A stretch of DNA of 64,000 nucleotides from Calcarisporiella thermophila CBS 279.70. Its lineage: Eukaryota; Calcarisporiellomycota. The stretch is taken from positions 77,728 through 141,727 of the forward strand of contig NW_027192218.1 of the NCBI RefSeq assembly GCF_041956535.1, written 5' to 3'. The notes beneath the pieces are model-generated. The model made no database searches, was not told where the DNA came from, and worked only from the letters and a program-made list of their open reading frames with translations. This document shows positions 34,181 to 45,047 of this stretch, in pieces. Each line of letters begins with the position of its first letter. The first letter of the stretch is position 1. A program made the translations under genes and the position numbers.

Positions 34181-35813
34181 TTATCTATTGGCGCCGCCCT
34201 TCGAGAGCGGCGACGGGTTGTGGGTGGAACGGGGTGGGGGTAATGGCCAATGGTAGGTGACCGAGGCTGAGGTAGGGGTGTTGAGCATGTTGAAAGGGGA
34301 GGGGAGCTCGTTGTTCTGGTAGAACTCGGGATAGAACGTGGAGGGGGAGGGCAGATTAGGGGCGAACTGGGAGGAGGCTAGTGCGGGGGCCGTGTCGGGA
34401 GCCGAAGATATTAGCGCCATGTGGGCCGAAGACTCGTGGGATTCTTCAGGCCGACCATCCTTTGCGTCCTTGGCTGGCTCCCCGCCGTGGTTGTCGGGAG
34501 GAGGCTCATTTTGGTGCTGCTCGACTCTTGCGTTAGACGCCGCCTGCGATTCAATCTCGCCCCTACTCTGCCCATCAAGAAGACCGCCGCTCTCGCCGTG
34601 GTCACCCTCATTCTCGTGCTTGGTCTCGTCCCCTTCTTCGTTAGCCGCACCCGGATTATGTGGTGCGCCATGCTGATTCCCAGTGGGGATGGTGAGCCGC
34701 AGTCGTGGGCGTTTAAGCGGTGGGCCCAGGTGGGCTGCCCCCATCTGAGCAGGATAGCCCGCACTTCCCGCCGCGGCTGCTCCCGCGGTATAGAGCTGCG
34801 CCATTTGAGAGGAATACCCCCCTCCGTACATCCCGTATTGAGGCATAGGGGGTGGGAGGAAGCTTCCTTGCGCCTGCTGCGCATGTGAGGGCATAAAGCT
34901 CATACCCTGCGCAAATGGGGGGTAGGGCTGTTGCCCATTCAGCGCAAACCCGGCCATCTGAGACGGTTGCTGAGGGGGGGTCGGGTGGGGCGGGGGGTGA
35001 GACGTTGCGGCGGAGGTGGTAGGAAGACTGGTTGCAGGCTGGGCAGGGGGTGGTTGCGGCGAGCGTTGTATCAGCTAATCAGGGCATTTTTTTTAAATTC
35101 AAAGAGTGAAGAGGGAGCAAGCAGAGAACTGAGCGTAAGCATTGAGCTAGATCCACGTTAGTAATGGGGGAGCAAACCTTTTTGGGATTGGAGGCGGAAG
35201 CCTCAACGGGAAACTCGTCTTCATTGTCCTCGTTCAATTCGAAGCCATCCTCATCTTTATCGCCGTCCTTATCGTTAGTCATGTTGGCAAACTGTGTTAT
35301 GAATGAAGTGGGATGAGTAATCTTGATCCAAGATCAAATTCAATAATCCTGAACTCACGTCATAATTTGTCCGACTCTCGATGGAGCCTTTGTACTAGAG
35401 ATCGAGAGAGGATGAAAATGAATTCGAATCGTCAATGCACGCATTTCAATGCACACGCAGAACACATACCTCAGTATACCGGTACAGCACCTTGTCAATG
35501 TTGGTGCTTGCATACTGGACCACCTTGTTATTAGGCCCGAAAATAATAAGGCCGATCTCGCAGTCGCAGAGCACGCTAAGCTCATATGCCTTCTTCATGA
35601 GGCCATATTTGCGCTTGAGAAATGTAACCTAGTTAGGAGAAGGAGGGGGCAAGGGGAGAGAGGGGAGGGAATGACCGGGTTAGCCGACGATTCGGGGATA
35701 TCACGAGGGCGACCAGCTGGGAGGGCCGGCCGGATGCCCACATTCAACCAAGCAAGTACCTGTCGATTACGCTCGTCTTGCAATCGCTCAATACGGATCT
35801 TGCGGCGACCCAT
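34181..35813 (-). CDS. MEF2/Rlm1-type MADS-box transcription factor
   Basis: About five exons. Exon 1 encodes [18 protein letters not shown] and exon 2 continues [20 protein letters not shown] then [12 protein letters not shown]; together they form a type II (MEF2-like) MADS box. The MEF2 extension follows ([16 protein letters not shown]). Short acidic exons come next ([19 protein letters not shown]), then a long Pro/Gln/Ser-rich region with [18 protein letters not shown], typical of an activation domain. In yeasts Rlm1 is the main target of the cell-wall integrity MAPK Slt2/Mpk1. Whether this protein serves that pathway is inferred. SP/TP sites in the tail would allow MAPK control. MADS identity is certain; the assignment as Rlm1 or Smp1/MEF2 is not. 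Confidence 0.9.
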
Positions 35814-36552
35814 GATCAATAGTGCTTGAGTGAATACTAGAGGGTGTTATTTAAATAAGGGAGCTGAACTGCCTAAGATCGACCAGCACAGCAAATATGA
35901 GACAAAAAAAAATAAAAACAAAAAAGGTCAAGTGAGAAATCCTGGAATTATGGAGGGGGGATTCTGGACTTGCAAGGATCTATACCTTGCTCGCAAACTA
36001 ATAGCGACGGGAGCCACTCGATTGCCAGATTACTAACTCTTGGAGCCTGCCGGAGCCGACAAATGGATCGTTGGAGGGGAAGAGCAAGTTGGAAATGGCG
36101 GGGAAAAAAGTTGGTCGCAACTTAAGAATAAAAATTTTAAAAAAATTTCCAGACATGCTAAAAATAACTTGTGTAACGTAATGGCTCAATGGTTCAATGC
36201 AAAGAGGTGATGTAAAGATGAGTGCAAAAAAGTCAACCCAAGAAACAAAGCATCGAGATCCATGGTAAATTACTTGTTCGTTGTATTTGGCCATAATCGA
36301 CAAAGACATATCAACATATCACAGGGCGGAAGCAGAGGAGATAAGCGGGAGAGTCATGTACAAAAAAGAGAGTGGATTAAAGCAAGGCGGGAAGGGGGAA
36401 GGGGGGGGGGGGGAGGGGAGGGGAGGGGGGAAAGGGGGCTTAAAATCAGGATACAAGTTTCAAACACGATATCGATAGAAGAAATAATTTATACAATGCG
36501 GGTGGATATTTTCTTTTGATTATCTCGAGAGGCCATCGGGCGGAGCGGGGGC
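35814..36552. other. spacer upstream of the MADS gene
   Basis: AT-rich promoter region of the MADS gene and 3' flank of MDM34. It holds the guanine tract listed separately. No gene. Confidence 0.5.
36388..36438 (+). repeat. guanine tract with quadruplex potential
   Basis: Some 50 bases are almost only G with single or triple A interruptions: at least five runs of four or more G, one of about fourteen. This exceeds the usual pattern for an intramolecular G-quadruplex on the plus strand. It lies about 115 bp after the MDM34 stop codon, so the RNA of that gene would be C-rich here. Confidence 0.6.
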
Positions 36553-38597
36553 TCAGACCACTAGGCCGGCTGACATCCTCTCCTCACCATCCCCTTCGCC
36601 TCCCGCGGTCGACAGGTTCAATTGGGCCATACACTCCTGAATCTCGTTGATTTGCTTGGGCGACAGGAGCGGAGGAGTGTGCACCGTCTCTCTCCGATTC
36701 GTGGCCTCCATGTCCAGAGGCCGTCTCTCGGCTCCTCGCTCGGGCTTCTCCCTGTCTCTTTCCCTCTCGCGGTCCCTCTCTCTTCCTCGCTCCCGCTCGC
36801 GCCCAGGCTTGCGCTCCTCCTCCTCCTCGCCCCCACTCGACCCACCAAAGTGCCCGAACCCCGTGGTAAATCCGGGGAACTTCAGCACGCTCCGTTTCCC
36901 AATCCGGCGGCGCGCCACATTCTTGACCTGGTGGGGGAAGCTGCGGAACGTGAAGTGTTCGAGACGGCGGGTGTACGGCGAGATGGTGTGGTTGGAGTTC
37001 ATAAGGGCCGCCAGCTGCGCGGCCATGGCGTTGTCCGCGGGCTGCAGCACAATCTCGCCCGGGTCGACCACCCCCCCCACCCCGTTGTACTCCCCGCCCA
37101 GGGCCAAGGCATCGTACTCGGTGCCGGGGGTAGCAAAGGGATCCGCGCCGAAAGCAGAGAAGACCTCCTGGCTCTCCATGACCCGCGGCTCATGGAAACC
37201 GCCGGTCTCCTCGTGTGCATCCGAGAAGTAGAGCTGTTGATGCTCTCGGGGCATGGCCGGGGGCGACATGAACCCGCTGCCACTATAACGTGAGGGCGTG
37301 TCGCTGATGGAGGAGAGCGGTCGCCGCCGCGATTTTTTCTTCTTGGCGGACTTGCCGCCCTCTGAGAGGGCCGACGAGAACTTGGCGGGCAGAGAGGTCG
37401 TGCTGGAAAGCGAATTCCGTCTGCGTAGCCGATCGAGCGTGATCTGGCTTTGGCTGTGGTAGACCCGTGTACTTGCAGGCTCCTCCTTCTTCGTCTCCAC
37501 CAGCTTCTTCAAGCCCTCCTCGCCTCGCGCGTACAAATCGCGAATCCCGCGGTAATTGGATAGCATGTACAGCTCGCCTCGCTCCTCCAAGTCCCCCCAG
37601 CTGCCACGCATGCCCTCTGCATAAGAGTACGAGGAAGGAGATTTTGCAGGATGGGATGCGCGCCCAAGGTCTGGCATGGACATGGTCTCTAGCGCCGGAT
37701 CGCCTCCAATGCCGGAAAACGACCCGTTCGACGAGCTCACACGCGACATTCCTACTCCTCCTCCCATGGAAGCCCCCAGCATCCCATTGGCACCACCACT
37801 GCTCTCCTTCGCTTGCTGTCTGCGAATCCACTGTTGACTTATCTCATGGATGACGGTGGGGAGCTGCTCTTGGAACACGGTGCGCAGTGTCCGCTCGATC
37901 TCTTCCTGTAGGCGCGCGCGCACACTAGTTATGCTATCAAACGTGGAGGAGACCTCCACGCTCTCGAGGGGGTCGTTTTTAAACACAAAAGTGACGCCTT
38001 TCTGCTTGGAAATAACAAGGACAATGATGGCTCGAAGACGGAGATTAGAGAGGCGGAGCAGCATGGGAACGATAAGCGGCTTGTCTGCGGCAAGAATGCC
38101 GGGACGAGTGTAGTGGCTGACTGGTGAATGAGACGCCGTCATTGGATTAGCCTAAGATCACGAGAGAGCCGTGTAGAGGACAAATGGAGGAGGCGGGGGG
38201 TTAGACAGAGTTGAGACGTCAAAACAAAAGGAAGAGAGGAAGCTAATCGCGGGCATCACTTACCTGAACTTTGGTTTGCAGCACAATGTAAGCATCCCCA
38301 CTGTAGGTCATCTTGAAAATGCCGCGGAATTTGTCCATGGCCAGATCTCCAATTTCAAGCATCTCTAAATCAGGCGGCTTGAGAACCAATACAATCCCTT
38401 ATGAGCCTTGTTCCGTTTCAGATTTCTAAACAGCATCAAGAATAAATCACCTGAGTCCCAAGGTCCAGCTCCTTCACCGTGATGTCATCGACAATGCTAG
38501 ACGGCTTGGCGCCCTTGTTCAGGGCAGCAGTAAGCGTCCGCTTTGCATCCTCCACAAAATCGGACGTAAATGCTGACCAGTTGAATTTAAATGCCAT
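36553..38597 (-). CDS. MDM34: ERMES complex subunit Mdm34/Mmm2
   Basis: Three exons. The start [19 protein letters not shown] is the hallmark of Mdm34. The SMP lipid-transfer domain follows over the first 190 residues or so ([80 protein letters not shown]). The rest is a long disordered Ser/Gly/Arg-rich part with conserved patches near the end ([39 protein letters not shown]), an Arg/Glu run, and the final helix [19 protein letters not shown] tethers ER to mitochondria and moves phospholipids. The protein is clearly longer than the 459-residue yeast protein because of the middle region. A large antisense frame over it is a composition shadow. Confidence 0.93.
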
Positions 38598-39364
38598 TGG
38601 GAAATATTAAACAATATATATTATAAACAGAGAGAAGAATGGGAAGAATCGGATATAGAATAAATTAATTTTGAAGCGAATCAATTAACAATGATGCATA
38701 TTGAAGGCATTTTAGATTGGGAGAGAGGAATATTTTTGTGTGTATGTTTATAGGAAAATAAAAGGGTTATCACTCCTCCCATTTCCCCCCTCTTTTATCG
38801 ACAAAGCCAAGCTGAGGACGATTGGCTTGGTCGGCTCTCGCCGGAATTGGTGGGAGCGGCAGTCACTTTTTTTTTGCTCTTTTCCAGCAAGATCCACGTC
38901 GCGTAATTGCTGCCCTCTTCTTCCGGCGATTCATTTGCTGGGAACGGGCCTCTGGAAGCGGCAGCGCCAGGACGATGCTGGGAAGAGAAAGAGGCACCGG
39001 TTTCAGAGCGCGGCCAGTCCCACAGGTAAGCTCTCTTGGGATGACCTAAACCTCTTGTACAATTCAGCCGTCCCCGGCCTCCATTCCATCGACTTCTAAA
39101 ATGAGACTGCGGACTTCAAACGATTTCTATTATACGTTAAAATTAACCGAAATTTACAGAGCGCTTGAATATGCAAAGTACATCCAGACTTTTTAACCAA
39201 ATTCTCTCCTAAACAGTTAGATATAGACGCACCGGAAATAAACAGGCACATTAAGTATACGAAAGTGAAGAATTAGTCACAACTCGGTAGGAGTTAAATA
39301 TCCCGTGATGATACGAAAAAATAAGAAGAAATAATAAAGTGCTATACAACCTCTTTTCGGTAGC
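38598..39364. other. spacer
   Basis: Upstream of MDM34 and downstream of the next minus-strand gene. No frame with recognisable content. Confidence 0.45.
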
Positions 39365-40457
39365 TCACTGCCCCTCTTCAAGCGCAACTTGAAGGTCAAA
39401 TCTCTCGTTCTCCAACCTGGCCATCTCCGCCATTAGGTTTTGAACGCGAGCCAAGTCCGCCAGCGCCGCTGCCAACTGCTCGTGCTTCCGCAAGTTTTTC
39501 CCCTCATACACCTGCTCTGCCTGACGGCCAGGTGGAGTGGGGTTCTCATGGCAGTCGACATAGACCCGGCCCCAACCGAGAACCCTCGCACCCACACCCT
39601 CGCATGGCTTGTCCAAATTCAAGCCCACCATGGCTAGTTGCTCCGTCTCTAGGAGACATCCCCCCCCATGCAGGTCCAGAGAATGCACGCTGCGTATATT
39701 ACACCCAAGGAGATTAGCATCCATATTAGCTACCGGCCCTGCTTTCCTTATGCCTCCACACGCAAGCTCTTGGATCTTCAGCTCCAATTGCTGGATCTTT
39801 TCTTTGTGAAGCTTCGTTGGCTCGGCGTGAACTTGGATGGGTTTTTCGTGTGCCTGCAAGGACTCGCCTTGAGCTTTGCCTGCGAGGAGGCCCTCACCCT
39901 CCTCATCGCACTTCGCGGCCTCCTAGAGGAGAATAAAGTCAGACCGAGAAGTCTAGACAAGCAGTGAACCGATCTTCCTTCACCTCGGTGATTTGCGCTA
40001 TCGCAGTTGCATCTAGACAGCAATGAGCAGCGTGCTCCTCCTTGTAGTCGCCTTCGCTGCTGCCGATCTCCTAAATCGGGGAGGGTATTACAAAGGGGTA
40101 TAGAGTTCACCGCGGGCTAAATTCCCTCACGAAGATAGTTTATAACAAAGCTTACTTTCTCATCGGATTCTGCAGACGGTTTCACGCGTGTACTTCCTGT
40201 CAAAGACATCCCGACCATGGCACTCCGCAAAGCTGACATCTTCGAGCTCTAGGGTTAGCACCAAGTAAAAGAAATGGTAAAAGCTAAGTCTATAAGAGCA
40301 TCGCGGCTGTAGCTGCTATCCATACCAGGAAGCTTTGAGCGCGTTTCCTTATATTAGGCCAATGGCACCACAGTTTCACGGCCGCGGTCGACTTGATCCA
40401 GGTGGTCAGTTGGACCGCGAGAGAAATCACGTTAAGCACTGAGATACAGTTACCCAT
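39365..40457 (-). CDS. uncharacterised coiled-coil protein with N-myristoylation motif
   Basis: Four exons join in phase 0. Exon 1 (40326-40457) starts MGNCISVLNVISLAV: Gly2 with Ser6 fits N-myristoyltransferase, and Cys4 is placed for palmitoylation, so membrane attachment is likely. Exon 2 encodes SSKMSALRSAMVGMSLTGS. Exon 3 is short and acidic. Exon 4 contains coiled-coil stretches (LHKEKIQQLELKIQELA, then EGKNLRKHEQLAAALADLAR and VQNLMAEMARLENERFDLQV) flanking a Gly/Leu-rich middle. I recognise no domain. Consistent intron phases and splice sites argue that the gene is real. A role as a peripheral membrane scaffold is a guess. Divergent from the next gene, with 388 bp between starts. Confidence 0.6.
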
Positions 40458-40845
40458 TTTGTAGGATGGTTTACAAAGACGAAGGATATGCAGTTGAATG
40501 TTGGATTAATTCGAGGGTCGACCCAACGCAAAGAATTAGGGCGTTATAGTAGAGCGAAGTAAAAATAAAGTGAAGAGATTTTTGCTCGACGAGGAAAAGT
40601 GCAAACAGTCACTTTTTCAATAAGGAAATGAGTAAAAACAAATCAAATCGCTTGGTTTGTGATAGCAATCGTTGGATTCAACACAGCCAAGTGAGGCAGA
40701 GAGATTGCGCTTTTGACTGCAAAGAGAATGGAGGAAATGCAGAGGGAAAGAGGTGGTAAATAGAGAAGGGAAGAGAGTGGAAGGTGTAAGAAGAAAAAAA
40801 AAGGAGGAGTCAGTCTTTATACGTTTTTTTTCTTCGTGTTTTCTG
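40458..40845. other. divergent intergenic region
   Basis: 388 bp between two unrecognised genes. A-rich near 40790-40805. No specific site recognised. Confidence 0.4.
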
Positions 40846-41371
40846 ATGGGTGTTAATACTACTCCTTTTGATAACGAGTTCCGTGAACTCACCAATGATC
40901 AATTGAAAATCCTAAAGGCAAGGCTCTCCCCAGCTTCTCCCATAGACTTCTCCAACTCCCGCATGATCAACAACACACGGAACTTGCCTATTTTGTACGG
41001 CGGTTCTATAATCGCGAACTCAAAAAAAATGAAACTGGGCCATGTTGTGGTAAGTGTTACGAACTTGTTTTGCGATTTTTTTTTCTATGAATTCTGATCT
41101 GGTTCAGAATAGATAAAGAACTCAGATTTCTCCACGCGAAAAGCTGCGTTTACATTCACTTGTGCTCTCCTTCGTGCAATCTGCCTTGTCATTCCAAACG
41201 GCGCGATCCCCTCTGCCCGTCATTTTGGTTAGATTCCAGCGTGGCATGAGTGTGGCAGATGGAGAAGAAGTGCATAGCATTTTGACAGAAGCATCTAGCT
41301 TGGTTCGAAGGACTCGAGGGAATCCAGAGGGGCATTCAGTGATCCGAATGCTACAAATTGATCCAAATTAA
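40846..41371 (+). CDS. uncharacterised 149-residue protein
   Basis: Two exons (40846-41049 and 41126-41371) join in phase 0 through a GTAAGT donor. The first exon carries MGVNTTPFDNEFRELTNDQL and the end reads HSVIRMLQIDPN. The second exon begins ISPREKLRLHSLVLSFVQSA and looks helical and amphipathic. There is no signal peptide, membrane helix, cysteine pattern or domain that I know. Clean splice sites and coding-like composition support a gene. Function unknown. Confidence 0.55.
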
Positions 41372-42367
41372 AATTAAGACCGTGTCGAGTAGGACTATTC
41401 ACTTGTATATTTTCCTTTCTCCGACTCCAAACCTTCTGCATCCCTTTATTACTTTGAGGAACAGCACCCGGGTGAGAGCTAATTAAAACATGCTATGATA
41501 AAGAAGCTAGATCACATCCAAGTAACATGATCAAGGTGAGAATGAGACTTGGAAAACGGATGCTTGGGCCGCTGCTGTTTATTGTGCATGTGTGTGTGGG
41601 GAGGGGATGCCTTCTACAACGGTGATCATCACTTGGTCGATTATGCCTGACGTGCCGGAGCTAGTGGTTCTGATTCACTGATAGCTCTTTCACGTTATAT
41701 ATGAAATCAAGTCGTATTTCTTCCCATACTTTGCGCGTTGGCAAAGGAAATGGGAACCCGACAACTATGACCCCTTCGACATATCCATGGAACAGGGCAG
41801 ATCAATACTGACTGGCCAGTAGCTGTTCGGAACAATTACGAAGACCGGCTTTTTAATAAGTGGAGCAGGGTATGACCATTGGGTTCTATTTTTAGAGAGA
41901 GCCTTGTTTCCTTGGATTGCTTTTTAGGTAGCACGGATGCCCAAAGACTACTGACCGATTTTCGCCGGTGGCTCAAACCGTTCCGTCGGAGCATATGCCT
42001 CCGACGCGAAAGGTTGTTCGTGCCTCAACTTGCGGCTGACCATGACAGATAGCCATTCTGTATTCATCCAGAAGGAGTGGCAGGGTAGATACAGGCAACC
42101 GATCCGCAGCCTCGAAAGTGCTCTCAAAAAGCATCCATTCAAGCTCAAACGGGCCGTTGTTTTTGCATTTTCACTTCATTTATTAACTGCTCAGCAAAGG
42201 AAAATAAAAAAGAGATGAATGAACAAACAAGATAACGTGACGTATATACTTAATAAATATCAGAAGTTGTATATACAGAAAATCACAACACATCTAGTCC
42301 TGACTCCTATCTCAATAAAAAACACACAAAAAAAGTAACGGTAAACTCACTTACACTGGTACAACCA
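41372..42367. other. 1 kb gene-free region with a small perfect hairpin
   Basis: No gene recognised. CGTCGGAG (41984-41991) and CTCCGACG (41999-42006) form an exact 8-bp stem with the loop CATATGC. The surrounding 200 bp are GC-richer than the rest of the spacer. This could be decayed coding sequence or a structured RNA. Confidence 0.4.
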
Positions 42368-42991
42368 TCATCCCCGATACTGATTCCACAAACCTCCTCC
42401 ACTAACCGCCCCCCCACCACCGCCACCGGCTCCAGTGACGGGCGTCACAGGCTCTACGGCCTGGGCCACCTCCCTCACCACCTCTTGGAGGGCCACGGGC
42501 GGAGGCACTTCAGGATAATGGGCGTATTCGTTCTGGACGACCTGCTGAATCAGATTCTAAAATACAGAGACCAGTATGCCAGCTTAGCCCAAAAGGAGCA
42601 AAGAGAAGATAGGAGAAGGGATTGGATACCCACCCGCTGGCGCTGCTGCAGCTCCCCCATCTCATTCTCGGAGTCCCCGCCAGTATCCATGACGTCGAGG
42701 CGGCGGCGCTGAATGGACTTGAATCTCTCCTCTTTAAACAGGACATCGATGCAGTGCTTGCGGAATTTCTGTCCAGAAGCATCCCATAATTAGAATACCC
42801 AAGCGTCATGCCACTATGTCAGTATGCCTTACCTCCTTCCACACCTCCGGATTAAATCTCGTAACGGCAGCATGGTGATGGGGATGGTGGTTGTGGGCCT
42901 GTGAAGGCATCGAGCGACGGCGTGTACGGGGAAAATGGGATGGAACACAGCTGTCCTCGGAAGGACGTCGTGTTGTGGTCGGCTCTTGCAT
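42368..42991 (-). CDS. uncharacterised protein, weakly like the RPA-interacting protein N-terminus
   Basis: Three exons; the start ATG is at 42989-42991 (MQEPTTTRRPSEDSC). Exon 1 is Arg/His/Ser-rich. The exon 1/2 junction gives PEVWKEKFRKHCIDVLFKEE, then RRRLDVMDTGGDSENEMGEL. Exon 3 gives NLIQQVVQNEYAHYPEVPPP and a Gly-rich end. The WKExFRKxC pattern followed by a Q-V-xx-E helix recalls the N-terminal helix of RPA-interacting (RPAIN) proteins, but no zinc-binding C-terminus is present and the resemblance is short. Treat it as hypothetical. Confidence 0.5.
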
Positions 42992-43471
42992 TTCCGTGGT
43001 TACCCTGTCTCTCAAAAGTGTGATGTGGTGAGAGCACGGGCGCGTGAGAAACCCTTTTAGATCACTGTGACTGCGCCTTTCAATCGCATTTTGACAAGTC
43101 TGAATGCTTTCCTCCTAGTCAATAGGGGATTTTATTTATTCGAAGTGACGCAGGGGAAATGAATGGGGGGGGCCCAATATGGCCAGTATGGACTATATAC
43201 ATAGACACTCATACATATAAAATCAGTTTCTGACTTGGATATGTCATATGGATAATCATTATATGGAAGTGAAAGGGGGGGTAAGGCTGTAGAATATTAG
43301 GTGTATATAAGTATGTATATATAGAGAGGGAAGGGTTGATATGTACTAAATAGTTGAGGAAAAAACATGGGATTCACATCGAGGCGAGGCGACTAGGTCG
43401 CATTGGGCTTAGACGAAATTGGACAAGTTGAGGAAGGGGGGGGGGATTCCAACGGACGACACTTTGAACTT
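42992..43471. other. spacer
   Basis: TA-rich, with TATATA words near 43190-43325. No coding signal. A G-run lies at 43437-43445. Confidence 0.45.
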
Positions 43472-44071
43472 TTACAAAAATAGTAATTCAAACCCCCTAT
43501 GCTTTTTAAACTTCTTTTTCTTCTGCGGCGACGTCGGTGGCGGCGGCGGTGGTGGCGGCGGCGACCGTTGTGGTTGTTGCATCTTCTTTTCAATATCCGA
43601 CTCCTTTTCACGTGCGTTCCTCGGGGTCAGGGTAAGACGCAGGGTTTGCACGCGGGTTTCAGGTCGGGAGCCGGGAAATCCCTCTTGAATAGCCTCCTCG
43701 ATGTTGCAGGCCTTGAGCTTCGCACCCACCTGTGGGTGCATGAAGTAAATGGCGCGTTTCTCGCTCGCAACGTAATCAACGGGATCCTCTTCGGGACGAG
43801 GGGTATGGGCGAGCGAGTGCCGTCGGGAAGGGGTCACTGAGAAGTAATCGGCTGCTTCCGGGCGCGGAACCGGCGAGGTGTGTCGTCGGGAGTCGAGGTG
43901 CATCTTCTTGAACTTCTGCTGGAAAGAGAGGGGGGCAGCGGGGGAGTGTTTGGGGGGAGGAGTGGGAGGCAAAAGTGGAGGTGTCGGCTGCGAGTTGAAG
44001 GTATAGAACGCGCACAGCTCGTCCACGAATTTCGACATCTCCACCTGGTCATTACTCTGGTACAGCTCCAT
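43472..44071 (-). CDS. uncharacterised 199-residue fungal protein
   Basis: Single open frame from ATG at 44069-44071 (MELYQSNDQVEMSKFVDELC). An N-terminal helical part is followed by a Pro-rich stretch, then SRRHTSPVPRPEAADYFSVT with SP/TP sites. A conserved-looking core comes next (VDYVASEKRAIYFMHPQVGA, EAIQEGFPGSRPETRVQTLR, LTLTPRNAREKE). The C-terminus has a polyproline run and lysine clusters (PPPPPPPP, QKKKKFKKH). I do not recognise the family. The polyproline could bind profilin or SH3 domains and the Lys cluster could be a nuclear signal; both are guesses. Confidence 0.55.
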   Translation of the reverse strand: MELYQSNDQVEMSKFVDELCAFYTFNSQPTPPLLPPTPPPKHSPAAPLSFQQKFKKMHLDSRRHTSPVPRPEAADYFSVTPSRRHSLAHTPRPEEDPVDYVASEKRAIYFMHPQVGAKLKACNIEEAIQEGFPGSRPETRVQTLRLTLTPRNAREKESDIEKKMQQPQRSPPPPPPPPPTSPQKKKKFKKHRGFELLFL

Positions 44072-45047
44072 GTTCCCGTGCAATGGCAAGGTCAATGAGG
44101 GTGGGGGTACTGAATTAGATAGAGAGGCTGGATTAAAGAAAGAGGGAATTGGGGTGTTTTGTCAACGATAAAAGTGAAAAAAATGGTTCTCCGTGCTGAG
44201 AAAGAAAATTAACTGGCGACCTTGCAATATAAATTGCATTTTGTCTCCAGATGACGGGTCCCTACGTCATAGCCTGTCTCGTATTTATTTTCATCTCCGG
44301 ATGAAAAATTGCATGACGCCCACGCTTGCTCGCCCATTTTGGAGGAAAAGATAAATGCTCGGGAATCCAGCGACGATCCCAAATCCCCCTTGTAAGCTGC
44401 AAAACAACTTCAGAAAAGAGACACGCAGATCCATCCGCTCCTGAATTCCTTTGCATCACCTGTGGAAGGTCCCTTCTCTTTTTCCCTTCCACGCCCTTCT
44501 CAATCCAGTTTGCCATGGAAAAAAAATAAAAAGCTTTATTCAGCTCGAAAATGGCTCAAAATACTAAGCAATAGACCCATCTCTTGATCAGCGATGGCCA
44601 CCCATGTATGGTTCATGAATGCAATATCGATCTTCCGTGGATCGTGGCAGAAGAAAATAGAAGGGCATCGAAGAGAACAGAAGCGCAATGAATAAATAAT
44701 GCCACTGTTTTTATTTTCTGGTTTCTTCGAAAAACAAACCAGCTCTTGATATCCCTTTTCCATATCCAGAAATTGATCCCGAACCAATTCTATTAGAGAA
44801 AATGATAAAATTGAAATGAACAGAAACAATAAAAAAACTTGATCATTGATATGATTAGATAGACTAATAAATAAAAGAAAATCTGCAAACGAAATGTTAT
44901 AGGAAAACAAAATAAATCGAAAAAGAATCACCAGTAAATATCGAACTGCAGCAAATTGAGAATAAGAAAGAGAAAGGTAGCGATGGTGGTGGTGTTAGTG
45001 GTGGTGGTGTTAATTGACTCGTATACACACAATAATGCATTAAATGT
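44072..45047. other. gene-poor region
   Basis: Two minus-strand frames (44262-44516 and the distal part of 44536-44931) look partly protein-like but have no family match and no clear gene model. TGG/GTG simple repeats lie near 44980-45010. Otherwise nothing seen. Confidence 0.4.

Noticed and set aside
36622-37293. 223-codon plus-strand frame over MDM34
   Set aside because: Antisense to the low-complexity Ser/Arg part of MDM34, with no protein likeness.
44536-44931. 131-codon minus-strand frame after the PAS gene
   Set aside because: The first half is poly-T-derived hydrophobic sequence. The second half looks more protein-like, but there is no convincing start or upstream exon between it and the PAS stop codon.
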